From positions 1 to 40,010 of the forward strand of contig CAYHEK010000005.1 of the NCBI GenBank assembly GCA_964355545.1: 40,010 nucleotides of DNA. Direction: 5' to 3'. The notes beneath the pieces were generated by a model. That model worked only from the letters and a program-made list of their open reading frames with translations, made no database searches and was not told where the DNA came from. The translations under genes and the position numbers were made by a program. Source of the DNA: JAPLGE01 sp964355545. Lineage in GTDB: Bacteria; Bipolaricaulota; Bipolaricaulia; UBA7950; UBA9294. Of this stretch, positions 7,707-16,042 are shown in pieces (within the stretch, counting starts at the first letter, position 1; the number at the start of each line of letters is the position of its first letter).

Positions 7707-8820
7707 ATGGACGAAGAGAGGATTTTGAGGTTGCGAAGCCTCCTTGCGAAGCTCGGTGATCACCTTTGACGAAGGGGTGGTGAACGAGGAGATCAAGGGC
7801 CTGGAGAGAGAGATGGCGGCGCCCGGCTTCTGGGATGGCCGGGAGCGCGCCAGGGAGGTCTCTCGACGGCTCGAGCGCGACCGCTCCCTCCTCGCGCGGT
7901 ACCGCGCCCTGCGGGAGGGGATCGAGGAGGTCGAGATCCTCTACCCGATGGCGCAGGAAGCGCAAGATGAAAAGGAGCTTGCAGCCCTTGCAGAGAGGGT
8001 TTCTTCTCTCGAGGAGAAGACGCGAGACCTTCGGATCGAGCTCTACTTCTCTGGGCCATACGACCTCGGTGACGGCTACCTTGCGATCAACGCCGGCGCA
8101 GGGGGGACCGACTCCCAGGACTGGGCGGCGATGCTTCTTCGCATGTACGGACGCTTCTGTGAGCGGGCGAGGTTCAAGGCAACCCTTCTCGAGGTGAGCC
8201 CCGGGGAGACGGCGGGGATCCGCAGCGCCACCCTGGAGGTCAAGGGGCGCTGCGCCTACGGGTACCTCAAAGGAGAGCGGGGCGTTCACCGCCTCGTGCG
8301 GATCTCCCCGTTCGACGCCGCCCACCGCCGCCACACCTCCTTCTGCGCGGTGAGCGTCGTACCTGTGACCGAGGAGCAGACTCTCGAGATCGATCCGCGC
8401 GACCTGCGGATCGACACCTACCGCTCCACCGGGCCCGGCGGACAAGGGGTGAACACGACCGATTCCGCGGTGAGGATCACCCACCTCCCCACGGGGGTCG
8501 TCGTCTCCTGCCAGAACGAGCGAAGCCAGCATCAGAATAAGGAGACGGCGATGAGGGTCCTCCGCTCCCGGCTGGGGGAGCTCCTGCGTCGGCAGGAGGC
8601 GAAGAAACTCGAGGAGCTTCGGGGCGAATTAAAGGAGATCGAGTGGGGAAGCCAGATCCGTTCCTATGTGCTCCATCCCTACCAGATGGCGAAGGACCAC
8701 CGCACCGGTGTGGAGACGGGGAACGTGGAAGGAGTCCTGGACGGGGACATCCTTCCCTTCCTCGAAGCCTACCTTGAGGAGGGCGAGCCCCAGGCGCGAG
8801 CGCAGGGCCGTAAGGCGTGA
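7707..8820 (+). CDS. prfB: Peptide chain release factor 2, made by programmed +1 frameshift
   Basis: Translation starts at ATG 7707 and runs 20 codons to CTT (7764-7766), then an in-frame TGA (7767-7769) followed by C. A +1 slip at CTT-TGA-C, skipping T7767, continues in the second frame at GAC (7768) to 8820, giving 370 residues. This is the classic autoregulatory site: low RF2 slows UGA decoding and favours slippage. The codon-recognition tripeptide SPF lies at 200-202 and the catalytic GGQ at 244-246 (STGPGGQGVNTTDS). RF2 reads UGA and UAA. The slip-site stimulator is unusual: GGTGATC (7755-7761), which can pair with a GATCACC 16S rRNA tail, stands further upstream than E. coli's AGGGGG. 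Confidence 0.96.
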
Positions 8821-8882
8821 TTGAGATCGGCGCGGAGCCTCCCTCGAACTGAGCCAAGAGAAGAGTATAGAAAATGGTTGAG

Positions 8883-8911
8883 TTGTCGAGTTCACCGTGG
8901 ATTGGTATAAT
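8883..8911 (+). promoter_or_regulatory. Promoter for the small ribbon-helix-helix gene
   Basis: TTGTCG (8883-8888), a 17-base spacer and a perfect TATAAT (8906-8911). Predicted start near 8918; the leader carries AAGGAGG (8931-8937). Confidence 0.65.
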
Positions 8912-8941
8912 CCTGTGTTGTCGCTCACGGAAGGAGGCGAC

Positions 8942-9112
8942 GTGCCGAAACGGTTGTTGGACAAGTTGTCGATCTACGTGCCGAAGACGAGGCTCGAGGA
9001 GCGCCCGGTGGAGCGCCTGATTGCGCTTGCGGACAGGAAGGACCGCTCGGTGAACTACCTTGTCGTCGAGGCGATCCTTCAGTACCTCAAAAAAGAAGAG
9101 AAGAAGAAGTAA
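8942..9112 (+). CDS. Small ribbon-helix-helix (CopG/Arc-like) protein
   Basis: 56 residues from GTG 8942, four bases after AAGGAGG. A short N-terminal strand region (KLSIYVPKTRL) is followed by VERLIALADRKDRSVNYLVVEAILQYL in pieces typical of the ribbon-helix-helix fold: helix, turn with RS.N, and an A-I..YL second helix. The tail is Lys/Glu-rich. Such proteins bind DNA as dimers, often as antitoxins or plasmid regulators. No toxin gene lies downstream, as the next gene is convergent ruvX, so a free-standing regulator is more likely. It has its own strong promoter. Confidence 0.75.
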   Translation: MPKRLLDKLSIYVPKTRLEERPVERLIALADRKDRSVNYLVVEAILQYLKKEEKKK

Positions 9113-9156
9113 CGGTCTCCATCCGGGGCGATCTCGTGACTGCCGGGGGGAGCGGG

Positions 9157-9573
9157 CTAGGGGTTCCTTCTCTTCTCGAGGTAGCCCTGGAGGATCAAGA
9201 CGGCGGAGAGGCTGTCGCGCAGGCCTTTGCGCCGCGCGCGCGAGAAGTTGGCTTCGAGGAGGACCCTCTCGGCTTCTGCGGTGGTGAGACGCTCGTCGAA
9301 GGGGGTGACGGAAAGCCCGAGTCTCTCCGTGAGAGCCTCCGCGAACGCGAGCGCCTCGTTCGCCATCTCTCCTTGAGAGCCGTCCATGTTCACGGGTAGT
9401 CCCACGACGACCTCCCCGATTCCCTCTCGCGACACCAGGGCCGCCAGGAAGGCGAGGTCCTCCTCGAGTCCGCGGCGGCGGTGGACGGGAAGGGGGCTCG
9501 CCAGGATCCCGGCCTCGTCGCTCAGGGCGAGTCCGAGGCGACTCCGACCGTAGTCGATTCCCAGGGTCCGCAT
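9157..9573 (-). CDS. ruvX: Putative pre-16S rRNA nuclease / Holliday-junction resolvase homologue RuvX (YqgF)
   Basis: 138 residues. RNase H-like motifs of the YqgF family are present: TLGIDYGRSRLGLALSD at the N-terminus, EVVVGLPVNMDGSQGEMA in the middle, and PFDERLTTAEAERVL with a C-terminal DSLSAVLILQGYL. In E. coli the family acts in 16S rRNA 5' maturation; resolvase activity has also been proposed. It begins two bases after the ruvA stop and is the last gene of the minus-strand operon. Confidence 0.93.
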   Translation of the reverse strand: MRTLGIDYGRSRLGLALSDEAGILASPLPVHRRRGLEEDLAFLAALVSREGIGEVVVGLPVNMDGSQGEMANEALAFAEALTERLGLSVTPFDERLTTAEAERVLLEANFSRARRKGLRDSLSAVLILQGYLEKRRNP

Positions 9574-9575
9574 GC

Positions 9576-10160
9576 TTAGGAGCCGATGACCTCCAGGGCG
9601 CGTCGAACGAGCGCCTCCAGGGGGAGGTCCTCCCCGCGCAGCCGCTCGATGGCCTCCCTCGCCTCGCGCGCTGAGAAGCCGAGGGACTTCGAGGTGAGAG
9701 CGCGCAGGGCCATCTCCTCTCTCTCCGAGAGGGGAGGCCGTAGCCCTCCCGGGACGGCCTTCCCCGAGAGCTTATCCCGTAGCTCGATCAGAATCCGCTG
9801 TGCGGTCTTGCGGCCGATCCCCTTGACGCTCACCAGGCGCTCCATGTCCCCGCCGGTCACGGCTCCCACGAGCTCCTCCGGGGCGAGAGCGGAGAGGAGC
9901 TGGAGGGCAAGCCGCGGCCCGACCTGACTCACCGTGAGGAGGCTGCGGAAGATCTCCCGCTCCTCGGAGCTCGGAAACCCGAAGAGGAAGAGGGCGTCGT
10001 CGCGGAGGACAAGGTGGGTGTACAGGACGACCTCCTCTCCGGGTCGGCAGGCGGCGACGACCCGCGTCGGGCAAAAGATCCGATAGGCGAGGGCGCCCGT
10101 TGAGATCACGACCTGGTCGCCTCCGAGTCGCGCGACTCGGCCACTGATCGAGTCGATCAT
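9576..10160 (-). CDS. ruvA: Holliday junction branch-migration protein RuvA
   Basis: 194 residues. An N-terminal OB fold (MIDSISGRVARLGGDQVVIS), then helix-hairpin-helix motifs (LLTVSQVGPRLALQLLSAL and LVSVKGIGRKTAQRILIEL), a flexible linker and domain III that contacts RuvB. RuvA binds four-way junctions and recruits the RuvB motor. Neither ruvB nor ruvC is in the window. Its ATG overlaps the TGA of the upstream yigZ in ATGA (10157-10160). Confidence 0.95.
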   Translation of the reverse strand: MIDSISGRVARLGGDQVVISTGALAYRIFCPTRVVAACRPGEEVVLYTHLVLRDDALFLFGFPSSEEREIFRSLLTVSQVGPRLALQLLSALAPEELVGAVTGGDMERLVSVKGIGRKTAQRILIELRDKLSGKAVPGGLRPPLSEREEMALRALTSKSLGFSAREAREAIERLRGEDLPLEALVRRALEVIGS

Positions 10161-10768
10161 CCTCCCTCCTCGCAGCGGGCCCGCGCCCCGGTCGCCTCCG
10201 CGAGTTCCTCCTGAAAGCGGCCAAGATGGCTGAGTGGCAGGAGGACGAGGATTCGTCCTTCCCCGGCGTAGTCGACCCTCTCGACCTTCGCCGCGTGGTG
10301 ATGGACGAGGCCCATCACGCTTGCGCCGAGCTCCGAAGGGAAGCGGATGGAGACTCTCACCTCGTGGCGTCGCTCGACGCGCCTCGCCGCTTCGAGCGCT
10401 GCCCTCGTGGCGTCGCCGTACGCGCGGGCGAGCCCGCCCCGCCCGAGCTTCGTCCCGCCGAAGTAGCGGACGACCACGGCCAAGAGGTCGTACACCCCAG
10501 CCGTCTCAAGCGCCTGGAGGATCGGGGCCCCGGCCGTCCCCCTCGGCTCCCCGGCGTCCTCCGCCCGGCCGCGCGGGCCGGACTCGCCCAAGAAACGGTA
10601 CGCGTACGGCCGGTGGGAGGCGTCGTGGTAGTCTCGGCGGGTCCGCTCCAGGATCTCCTCGACCTCCTCCTCGTCGCGCGCGGGGAAGAGGAGACCGATG
10701 AAGCGCGACCGCTCGCGCGCGATGCGGGCCGAAGCCGGCTCCTTTATCGAGAAATAGGAATCGATCAT
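10157..10768 (-). CDS. YigZ/IMPACT family protein
   Basis: 203 residues, the normal length. The IMPACT (UPF0029) domain shows RRDYHDASHRPYAYRF, AGEPRGTAGAPILQALE and the signature VVVRYFGGTKLGRGGLARAY. The C-terminal ~70 residues form the DUF1949-like ferredoxin fold. Eukaryotic IMPACT inhibits GCN2; the bacterial role is unsettled but linked to translation. Start ATG 10768 overlaps the upstream gene's stop in ATGA. A longer reading to 11218 is only an open frame antisense to coding sense and is rejected. Confidence 0.92.
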   Translation of the reverse strand: MIDSYFSIKEPASARIARERSRFIGLLFPARDEEEVEEILERTRRDYHDASHRPYAYRFLGESGPRGRAEDAGEPRGTAGAPILQALETAGVYDLLAVVVRYFGGTKLGRGGLARAYGDATRAALEAARRVERRHEVRVSIRFPSELGASVMGLVHHHAAKVERVDYAGEGRILVLLPLSHLGRFQEELAEATGARARCEEGG

Positions 10769-11520
10769 GTCCTTCCGGTAAGGTTCGTCTCCGGCTCGTC
10801 GCGGAGTGAGCGCACGAGGTCGAACGCCGCCCTCACCGAAGAGGCCTCCCCCTGGATCAGGAGGGAGACGCTCCCCGCCCCACGGCCGACCCCGCCGGCG
10901 GCGACCTGCGTCACCTCGACCGGAAAGAGAATCTGGAGCGCGACAATCTCGGTCACCACGTGGCCGAGGAGGGGCTGCATCCCACAGGGGAGGCCCATGG
11001 AGAGGTCGATCCGGCCACTCCCGAGCGCGAGGGCCACATCGCTGATCGATGTCTGGATCGCCTTTTCGAGGCCGATCGGGATGACGACGTCGACCCCACG
11101 GGCGAGGGCCAAAGACAGGTAGCGGCCGACCGTCCCGCCGGTCGAGGAGCCGAGGAGGACTCCCACCGTTCCCCAGGGGTCGATGGCGTTCCCGCCCTTG
11201 ATGACGACGTCTCCCCAAGCGAGCGAGTCGAGGAGCTCCTCTTGCGGGACGTCCACCGGCTCGCCGTTCTCGAGGACGATCTCGCGCGCCTCGGAGAGGC
11301 GGGCGTTCAGGTTAAAGCGGTCGTCGATGAACCCGGCGGCGAACGTGCCGCGGTCGATCGGTCTCCCAAGGAGTTCCTCCGCGACGCAGGCGTTCGTCGT
11401 CCCCAAGGTGATCGCGATCGTTCCCGAAGCGAGGGCCCGTTGCACGACGGGGAGGGCGGCGACCCCCTTCGCGATCAGGCGCTTCGAGGCATTGGGATTC
11501 AAGACAACACACGCTCTCAT
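10765..11520 (-). CDS. Conserved-looking hypothetical protein, Gly-rich, cytoplasmic
   Basis: 251 residues; I do not recognise the family. Notable stretches are TIAITLGTTNACVAEELLG, the Gly-rich GGNAIDPWGTVGVLLGSSTGG and ARGVDVVIPIGLEKAI, a pattern compatible with a nucleotide- or phosphate-binding alpha/beta enzyme. No signal peptide or membrane segment. ATG 11520 is preceded by GGGAGG. It is the first gene of an ATGA-coupled operon with yigZ, ruvA and ruvX, and has a promoter of its own. The operon hints at a housekeeping role, but no function is claimed. Confidence 0.75.
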   Translation of the reverse strand: MRACVVLNPNASKRLIAKGVAALPVVQRALASGTIAITLGTTNACVAEELLGRPIDRGTFAAGFIDDRFNLNARLSEAREIVLENGEPVDVPQEELLDSLAWGDVVIKGGNAIDPWGTVGVLLGSSTGGTVGRYLSLALARGVDVVIPIGLEKAIQTSISDVALALGSGRIDLSMGLPCGMQPLLGHVVTEIVALQILFPVEVTQVAAGGVGRGAGSVSLLIQGEASSVRAAFDLVRSLRDEPETNLTGRT

Positions 11521-11532
11521 CTTCCTCCCTGT

Positions 11533-11562
11533 TTGCCACGGGACTTGAAGATATGCTATAAA
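11533..11562 (+). promoter_or_regulatory. Promoter of the acyl-CoA synthetase operon
   Basis: TTGCCA (11533-11538, 5 of 6), an 18-base spacer and TATAAA (11557-11562, 5 of 6). Predicted start near 11569; the leader carries AAGGTGATC (11590-11598) before ATG 11605. Confidence 0.6.
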
Positions 11563-11576
11563 CTCCCACGCCACAA
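11548..11576 (-). promoter_or_regulatory. Promoter of the hypothetical-yigZ-ruvA-ruvX operon
   Basis: Minus strand TTGTGG (11576-11571), a 17-base spacer and TATCTT (11553-11548). It physically overlaps the plus-strand promoter at 11533-11562. Confidence 0.4.
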
Positions 11577-11604
11577 TTCAAAGACGCCAAGGTGATCGGA
11601 CAAG

Positions 11605-13224
11605 ATGCGCTACAGTCAGCAAGACTACGCAAGAGAGGTAAGGGAGTTCGTCTGGGAGATCCCGGAGGACTACAACATCGTGGACGTCGTGGAGCGCCAC
11701 GCGAAGAAGGACCAAAAGAAGGTCGCGATCTTCTGGGAGGATGCGGAGAAACGGACGCGGAGGATGACCTTCGCCGAGCTTGCCGACGGGGCGCGTCGCT
11801 TCGGCGGAGCCCTGCAGGAGCTGGGTGTGAAGAAGGGTGACCCGATCCTGCACATCCTTCCCCGGATCCCCGAGGCGCACGTCGTGCAGCTTGGGACCTT
11901 CTCGTCCGGTGGGGTCGCCGTCCCCTGCTCCGAGATGCTGAAGCAAAAGGAGATCGCCTACCGCGCTCAGGCGATCGGGGCGAAGGTGATCGTCGCCGAC
12001 CCCTCGACGGCCGGAGCGGCGGAGGCGGCGCGGGCTGAGTCTCCTCTTGCCACGCTCATCCTCATCGGGGGGGAGCGCCAAGGCTGGATGAGCTTCGAGG
12101 AGCTTGTGCGCAAGGGCTCACCCAAGGCGGCGAAGGTGAAGATCGGTTCAAACGACCCGATGACGATCAACTTCACCTCCGGGACGACGGGGAGCCCCAA
12201 GCCGGTCGTGCACAAGCACCGCTGGATGTACTGTCACAACCGGGTTACCGCCCGCTACTGGTGGGACGCGTCGGAGGAGGACATCCTCTGGGCGACGACC
12301 GCTCCCGGGTGGGCCAAGTGGTATTGGAGCCCGGTCGGGGTCGGGCTAACCACGGGGGCCTCCCAGCTCCTCTACAACGGCCGCTTCGAGGCGGAGCGCT
12401 ACCTTGAGCTTCTCGAGAAGTACCGGATCACGAAGCTCTGTGCGACCCCCACGGAGTACCGCCTCTTCGCGCAGGTCCCCGACATGGGGCGCTACAAGCT
12501 TTCCTTGAAGGACGCCCTCTCCGCGGGGGAGCCTCTGAACGTGGAGCCGATCGAGGCGTTCAAGCGGGCGTTCGGGGTGACGATCCGCGACGGCTACGGC
12601 CAGACGGAGAGCGTCTGCCTCGTCTGCAACTACCCGGGGTTCAAGGTGAAACCGGGGGCGATGGGGGTGCCGACCCCGGGTCCGGGCGCGACCCTGCTTG
12701 ACGAGAAGGGGAACCCCGTGAAGAACGGCGAGGTGGGGGAGATCGCCGTCCGGCCGGGGAACCCAGCGATCTTCGACGGGTACTGGAAGGCGCCCGAGCT
12801 CGACCGGGAGGCCTTCTCCGGCGGTTGGTACCGAACCGGAGACCTCGCGCGGATGGACGAGGAAGGGTACCTCTTCTTTGAGGGGCGGGCCGACGACGTG
12901 ATCCTCACCTCCGGGTACCGGATCGGCCCGTTCGAGGTCGAGGACGCCCTGGTCAGCCACCCGGCGGTCGTCGAGGCGGCCGCGGTCGCTGCCCCGCACC
13001 GCGAGCGGGGGGAGATCGTGAAGGCATTCGTCATTCTCGCCACAGGGTACAGGCCCTCTGAGGAACTGGTGAAGGAGCTGCAAGAGCATGTGAAGCGCGT
13101 GACTGCGCCGTACAAGTACCCGCGGGCGATCGAGTTCGTGGCCGAGCTCCCCAAGACGACGAGCGGGAAGATCAAGCGGGCCGAACTCAAGCGCCGCGAG
13201 TGGGAGGGGTGGGATAGACGATGA
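11605..13224 (+). CDS. AMP-forming acyl-CoA synthetase (medium-chain/ACSM-like)
   Basis: 539 residues. The adenylation motif INFTSGTTGSPKP (P-loop-like, 189-200), the GYGQTES aromatic motif, YRTGDLARMDEEGY and the hinge GRADDVILTSGYRIGP are all in place. The catalytic lysine is K522 in TTSGKIKRAELK. It activates a carboxylic acid to acyl-AMP and then acyl-CoA. The sequence resembles medium-chain (ACSM/MACS) enzymes more than acetyl-CoA synthetase; the substrate is inferred. It is the first gene of a tight operon (ATGA overlap with the next gene). Confidence 0.93.
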   Translation: MRYSQQDYAREVREFVWEIPEDYNIVDVVERHAKKDQKKVAIFWEDAEKRTRRMTFAELADGARRFGGALQELGVKKGDPILHILPRIPEAHVVQLGTFSSGGVAVPCSEMLKQKEIAYRAQAIGAKVIVADPSTAGAAEAARAESPLATLILIGGERQGWMSFEELVRKGSPKAAKVKIGSNDPMTINFTSGTTGSPKPVVHKHRWMYCHNRVTARYWWDASEEDILWATTAPGWAKWYWSPVGVGLTTGASQLLYNGRFEAERYLELLEKYRITKLCATPTEYRLFAQVPDMGRYKLSLKDALSAGEPLNVEPIEAFKRAFGVTIRDGYGQTESVCLVCNYPGFKVKPGAMGVPTPGPGATLLDEKGNPVKNGEVGEIAVRPGNPAIFDGYWKAPELDREAFSGGWYRTGDLARMDEEGYLFFEGRADDVILTSGYRIGPFEVEDALVSHPAVVEAAAVAAPHRERGEIVKAFVILATGYRPSEELVKELQEHVKRVTAPYKYPRAIEFVAELPKTTSGKIKRAELKRREWEGWDRR

Positions 13225-14027
13225 TGAGCGAGCGTGCCTTTCTTTTTGGGGCGGTCTTCCTCCTTGTGATTCTCTTCCTTGCCACGAGCGCTCTTGCGAC
13301 GGGGATTGGCCTGGGGACCTCGTTCTACACGATCGACTTCTCAGCGGCTCTCGCGAAGGTCCCCGGTGTAGCGGCGGAGGCGCTCTCGGCGCTCGAGGTT
13401 CCTGAAGAGGACGCGGCCGGGATCCTAGCCGACGTCGAGGCGGCGCTCGTCGACTTTCCGACCGTCCTCCCGGTTCCCCTTCTCGGCGGGGCCGTCGAGG
13501 TCCCTTTGCCGTTTGGGGTGATCGACGCGGTCCGAATTTCGGGAGGGGTCCTCACCGACGGGATCCTGCGCGGGGTCGCGGACCTGTTTGGCGTCGAGGT
13601 TCCGGAGCCACTGATCGACGTCGCGGTCGACGAAGAGGGGTTCGAGGGAGCGTTCACGGCGGACCTCACCTTCTCCACGTTCATCCTCTCGGCCGACCTC
13701 GTCAAGCGGTTCGACCTCGTTCTTCTCGGGATGAATCTCGGATTAGGCCTTGACTTCACCCAGGGGAGTGTGACCCCGGAGATAAGCTACGAGGTCCCGC
13801 CCGAATTCGAGGGCGGGGTCGCCTCCGCCCTCACGAGCCTCCACCTCGACGGGTTCCGCTGGTCGGCGTTCGCCGTGCATGGTCTGGTCGGGCTCGAGAT
13901 CGGGCCGCCGTTTTTCCGCCTCGCCGCCGAGGCGCGGGTCCTCCTCTCGCTTGTCCAGACGAGCGGCTGGTGGGGGATCGAGGTGGGCGACGTCGCAGGG
14001 AGCGTGGGGTTTTGGATCCGGTTCTGA
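13221..14027 (+). CDS. Exported hypothetical protein, possible outer-membrane-associated
   Basis: 268 residues; family not recognised. An N-terminal signal peptide (FLFGAVFLLVILFLATSALA, then TGIG) suggests Sec export. The mature protein is rich in Gly, Val, Ala and acidic residues, with alternating hydrophobic stretches and a C-terminal ...VGFWIRF ending in Phe, as outer-membrane beta-barrel proteins do. That reading would need a diderm host and is only a hint. The ATG overlaps the acyl-CoA synthetase stop (ATGA) and its stop overlaps the cdd start (TGATG), so it is co-translated with metabolic enzymes. Confidence 0.75.
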   Translation: MMSERAFLFGAVFLLVILFLATSALATGIGLGTSFYTIDFSAALAKVPGVAAEALSALEVPEEDAAGILADVEAALVDFPTVLPVPLLGGAVEVPLPFGVIDAVRISGGVLTDGILRGVADLFGVEVPEPLIDVAVDEEGFEGAFTADLTFSTFILSADLVKRFDLVLLGMNLGLGLDFTQGSVTPEISYEVPPEFEGGVASALTSLHLDGFRWSAFAVHGLVGLEIGPPFFRLAAEARVLLSLVQTSGWWGIEVGDVAGSVGFWIRF

Positions 14028-14404
14028 TGGACGATCGGAGGTTGCTAGAGCACGCGATCGAGGCGCGGAAGCGAGCCTACTGCCCGTACTCGCGGTTTCC
14101 GGTCGGGGCGGCCCTCCTGTGCAGAGACGGGACGGTCGTCACGGGCGTGAACGTGGAGAACGCGGTGAACGGCCTCTCCCTCTGCGCGGAGCGGGTCGCC
14201 CTGTTCAAGGCGATCTCCGAGGGGAAGCGCGACTTCGTGAAGATCGCGGTCGCCTGCAAGTCCGACCACTGTCGGCCGTGCGGGGCCTGCCGTCAAGTCC
14301 TTTACGAGCACGCCCCTGACCTTGAGATCCTGATGGGAAACCCGGAGGGCGGCTTCGTGCGGACGACCGTGCGCGCTCTCCTCCCCGAGCCCTTCTCCCT
14401 CTAG
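14027..14404 (+). CDS. cdd: Cytidine deaminase
   Basis: 125 residues, a typical homotetrameric cytidine deaminase. Zinc ligands C53, C85 and C88 (SLCAERVAL and RPCGACRQVL) and catalytic E55 are present, with the substrate loop PYSRFPVGAAL. It converts cytidine and deoxycytidine to uridine and deoxyuridine. Its start overlaps the upstream stop by one base (TGATG), and its TAG shares CTAG with the convergent nucleoside phosphorylase. With that enzyme and the BMP transporter 5-10 kb away it makes a pyrimidine-nucleoside salvage set. Confidence 0.95.
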   Translation: MDDRRLLEHAIEARKRAYCPYSRFPVGAALLCRDGTVVTGVNVENAVNGLSLCAERVALFKAISEGKRDFVKIAVACKSDHCRPCGACRQVLYEHAPDLEILMGNPEGGFVRTTVRALLPEPFSL

Positions 14405-15720
14405 GGAGTCGGGGGAGCGGGGACCCGCTCGACGATCAGGGCCGGCGGCGCGACGGGCCCTTCGACGAACGTGTAGGCGCCCTCGACGAGGGCCCGCGCC
14501 TGCGCGAGGTTCGTCTCGTCGTTCACGTGGAGGATCGCGAGGGACTCCCCATCCTTGACCGCGTCACCGGCCTTGTGCACAAGCTCGACCCCGACCGCGG
14601 GGTCGATCCGGTCCTCCTTGACGAACCGGCCGGCGCCGAGGAGGTTTGCCGCACGACCCACGGCGAGGGCGTCGAGGCGGGATACGGTCCCGGAGCGCGG
14701 AGCCTCGAGAGCGATCGTCTTTGTTGCGCGGGGGAGGAGGTCGGGATCGTCGATGACCCGCGGGTCCCCGCCCTGATTCTTCACGAGCTCCTCGAACTTC
14801 GCGAGGGCCCGGCCGTCGCGCAAGAGGCCCTCTAGCGTTGAGAGGGCGCTTTGGCGGTTGGCCGCCTTCCCCGCGGCGAGGAGGAGCTCCGTCCCCAGCT
14901 CGCAGCACAGGGTCTCCAAGTCCTTCGGGCCCTCTCCCTTCAGGGCCTCGATCGCCTCACGCACCTCGAGGGCATTCCCCACCCGGTGGCCCAGGGGCTG
15001 CGACATGTCGGTGATGAGGGCGGAGATCCTCCGGCCGAGGCGCGCGCCGATCGAGACGAGGGAGCGGGCGAGGCGGCGCGAGTCCTCGAGCTTGGGGAGA
15101 AACGCCCCGGACCCCGTCTTCACATCGATCACGATCCCCCTTGCCCCCCCGGCGACCTTCTTCGACAGGATCGAGGCGACGATGAGCGGGAGGGAGTCGA
15201 CCGTCGCCGTGACGTCGCGCAGCTCGTACAGGAGCCGGTCGGCGGGGACCATGTCCGCCGTGTGGTCGGCGAGGGCGAGACCGGAGCGCTCGACGAGGCG
15301 AAGGAACTCCTCGCGGGAGAGGTCGGTGCGGAGGCCGGGGATCGATTCGAGCTTGTCGATCGTCCCGCCGGTGTGACCGAGGGCGCGTCCGGAGAGCTTG
15401 GCGACGACGAGCCCAGATGCGGCGAGGAGCGGGATCAAGACGAGGGTCGTCTTGTCGCCCACACCGCCGGTCGAGTGCTTGTCGACCGGGAAGCCTCCGA
15501 GAAAGGAGAGGTCGAGCATCGTGCCGGAGTGGGCCATGACGTCGGTCAGGATGGCCGTTTCCTCGTCCGTCATCCCGCGGTAGAAGATCGCCATCAGGAG
15601 GGCGGAGACCTGGTAGTCTGGGATCTCCCCGTTCACGTACCCCTGGATCAGGTACTCGATCTCCTCGCGGGTGAGTGTCCCTCCGTCGCGTTTCTTGCGG
15701 ACGAGATCAACCGTCTTCAT
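14401..15720 (-). CDS. pdp: Pyrimidine-nucleoside / thymidine phosphorylase
   Basis: 439 residues, full length for the family. The family signature SGRALGHTGGTIDKLE is perfect, with the phosphate-binding VDKHSTGGVGDKT before it and the DVKTGSGAF loop after. The enzyme splits uridine, deoxyuridine or thymidine with phosphate to base and (deoxy)ribose-1-phosphate; specificity cannot be read. ATG 15720 aligns with family starts; ATG 15729 (three residues longer) is equally possible, and neither has a clear SD. The stop shares CTAG with cdd on the other strand. Confidence 0.94.
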   Translation of the reverse strand: MKTVDLVRKKRDGGTLTREEIEYLIQGYVNGEIPDYQVSALLMAIFYRGMTDEETAILTDVMAHSGTMLDLSFLGGFPVDKHSTGGVGDKTTLVLIPLLAASGLVVAKLSGRALGHTGGTIDKLESIPGLRTDLSREEFLRLVERSGLALADHTADMVPADRLLYELRDVTATVDSLPLIVASILSKKVAGGARGIVIDVKTGSGAFLPKLEDSRRLARSLVSIGARLGRRISALITDMSQPLGHRVGNALEVREAIEALKGEGPKDLETLCCELGTELLLAAGKAANRQSALSTLEGLLRDGRALAKFEELVKNQGGDPRVIDDPDLLPRATKTIALEAPRSGTVSRLDALAVGRAANLLGAGRFVKEDRIDPAVGVELVHKAGDAVKDGESLAILHVNDETNLAQARALVEGAYTFVEGPVAPPALIVERVPAPPTP

Positions 15721-15811
15721 CGGCTTCATTCTAGGAGGGGGTGCCCGTCGCGTCCACCGGGGAGGCGACCGGGGAGGGCGGCGGCTATACTCTCCCCGCG
15801 GAGGTGAGAGG

Positions 15812-16027
15812 ATGCCTAGCTTCCCGCGATTCCTCTTTCGGGTGAAGGACCGGCAGATCGAGGAGGAGGCGCGGCGGATGGTCGACTCCCTGGGGATCGA
15901 CGACATCGAGATCCGACGCGACGACACGATCAAGGACGCCTGGCTTGAGGACAACAAGGCCCTAAAGACGACCTACGGCCTCGCGGACATCCAGGAGTAC
16001 CTGGAGTATCTTGTTTCATGCAAGTAA
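15812..16027 (+). CDS. Small hypothetical protein, 71 residues
   Basis: 71 residues, charged and largely helical by composition (RQIEEEARRMVDSLGIDD, ADIQEYLEYLVSCK), no signal peptide. Family not recognised. A strong SD (GGAGGTGA 15800-15807) precedes ATG 15812, and a TATACT hexamer (15786-15791) could be its -10 box, which supports a real gene. The only Cys is next to the C-terminus. It ends 15 bases before the convergent phnE-like gene. Confidence 0.65.
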   Translation: MPSFPRFLFRVKDRQIEEEARRMVDSLGIDDIEIRRDDTIKDAWLEDNKALKTTYGLADIQEYLEYLVSCK

Positions 16028-16042
16028 TCTAGGAGAGGGGTC

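Noticed and set aside
8942..9112. Antitoxin of a toxin-antitoxin pair
   Set aside because: The ribbon-helix-helix gene has no adjacent co-directional small gene; the neighbour is convergent ruvX.
10769..11218. A 353-residue version of the YigZ protein starting at 11218
   Set aside because: The extra N-terminal part is Arg/Pro/Gly-rich off-frame translation of the overlapping upstream gene. The family start at 10768 has an SD and ATGA coupling.
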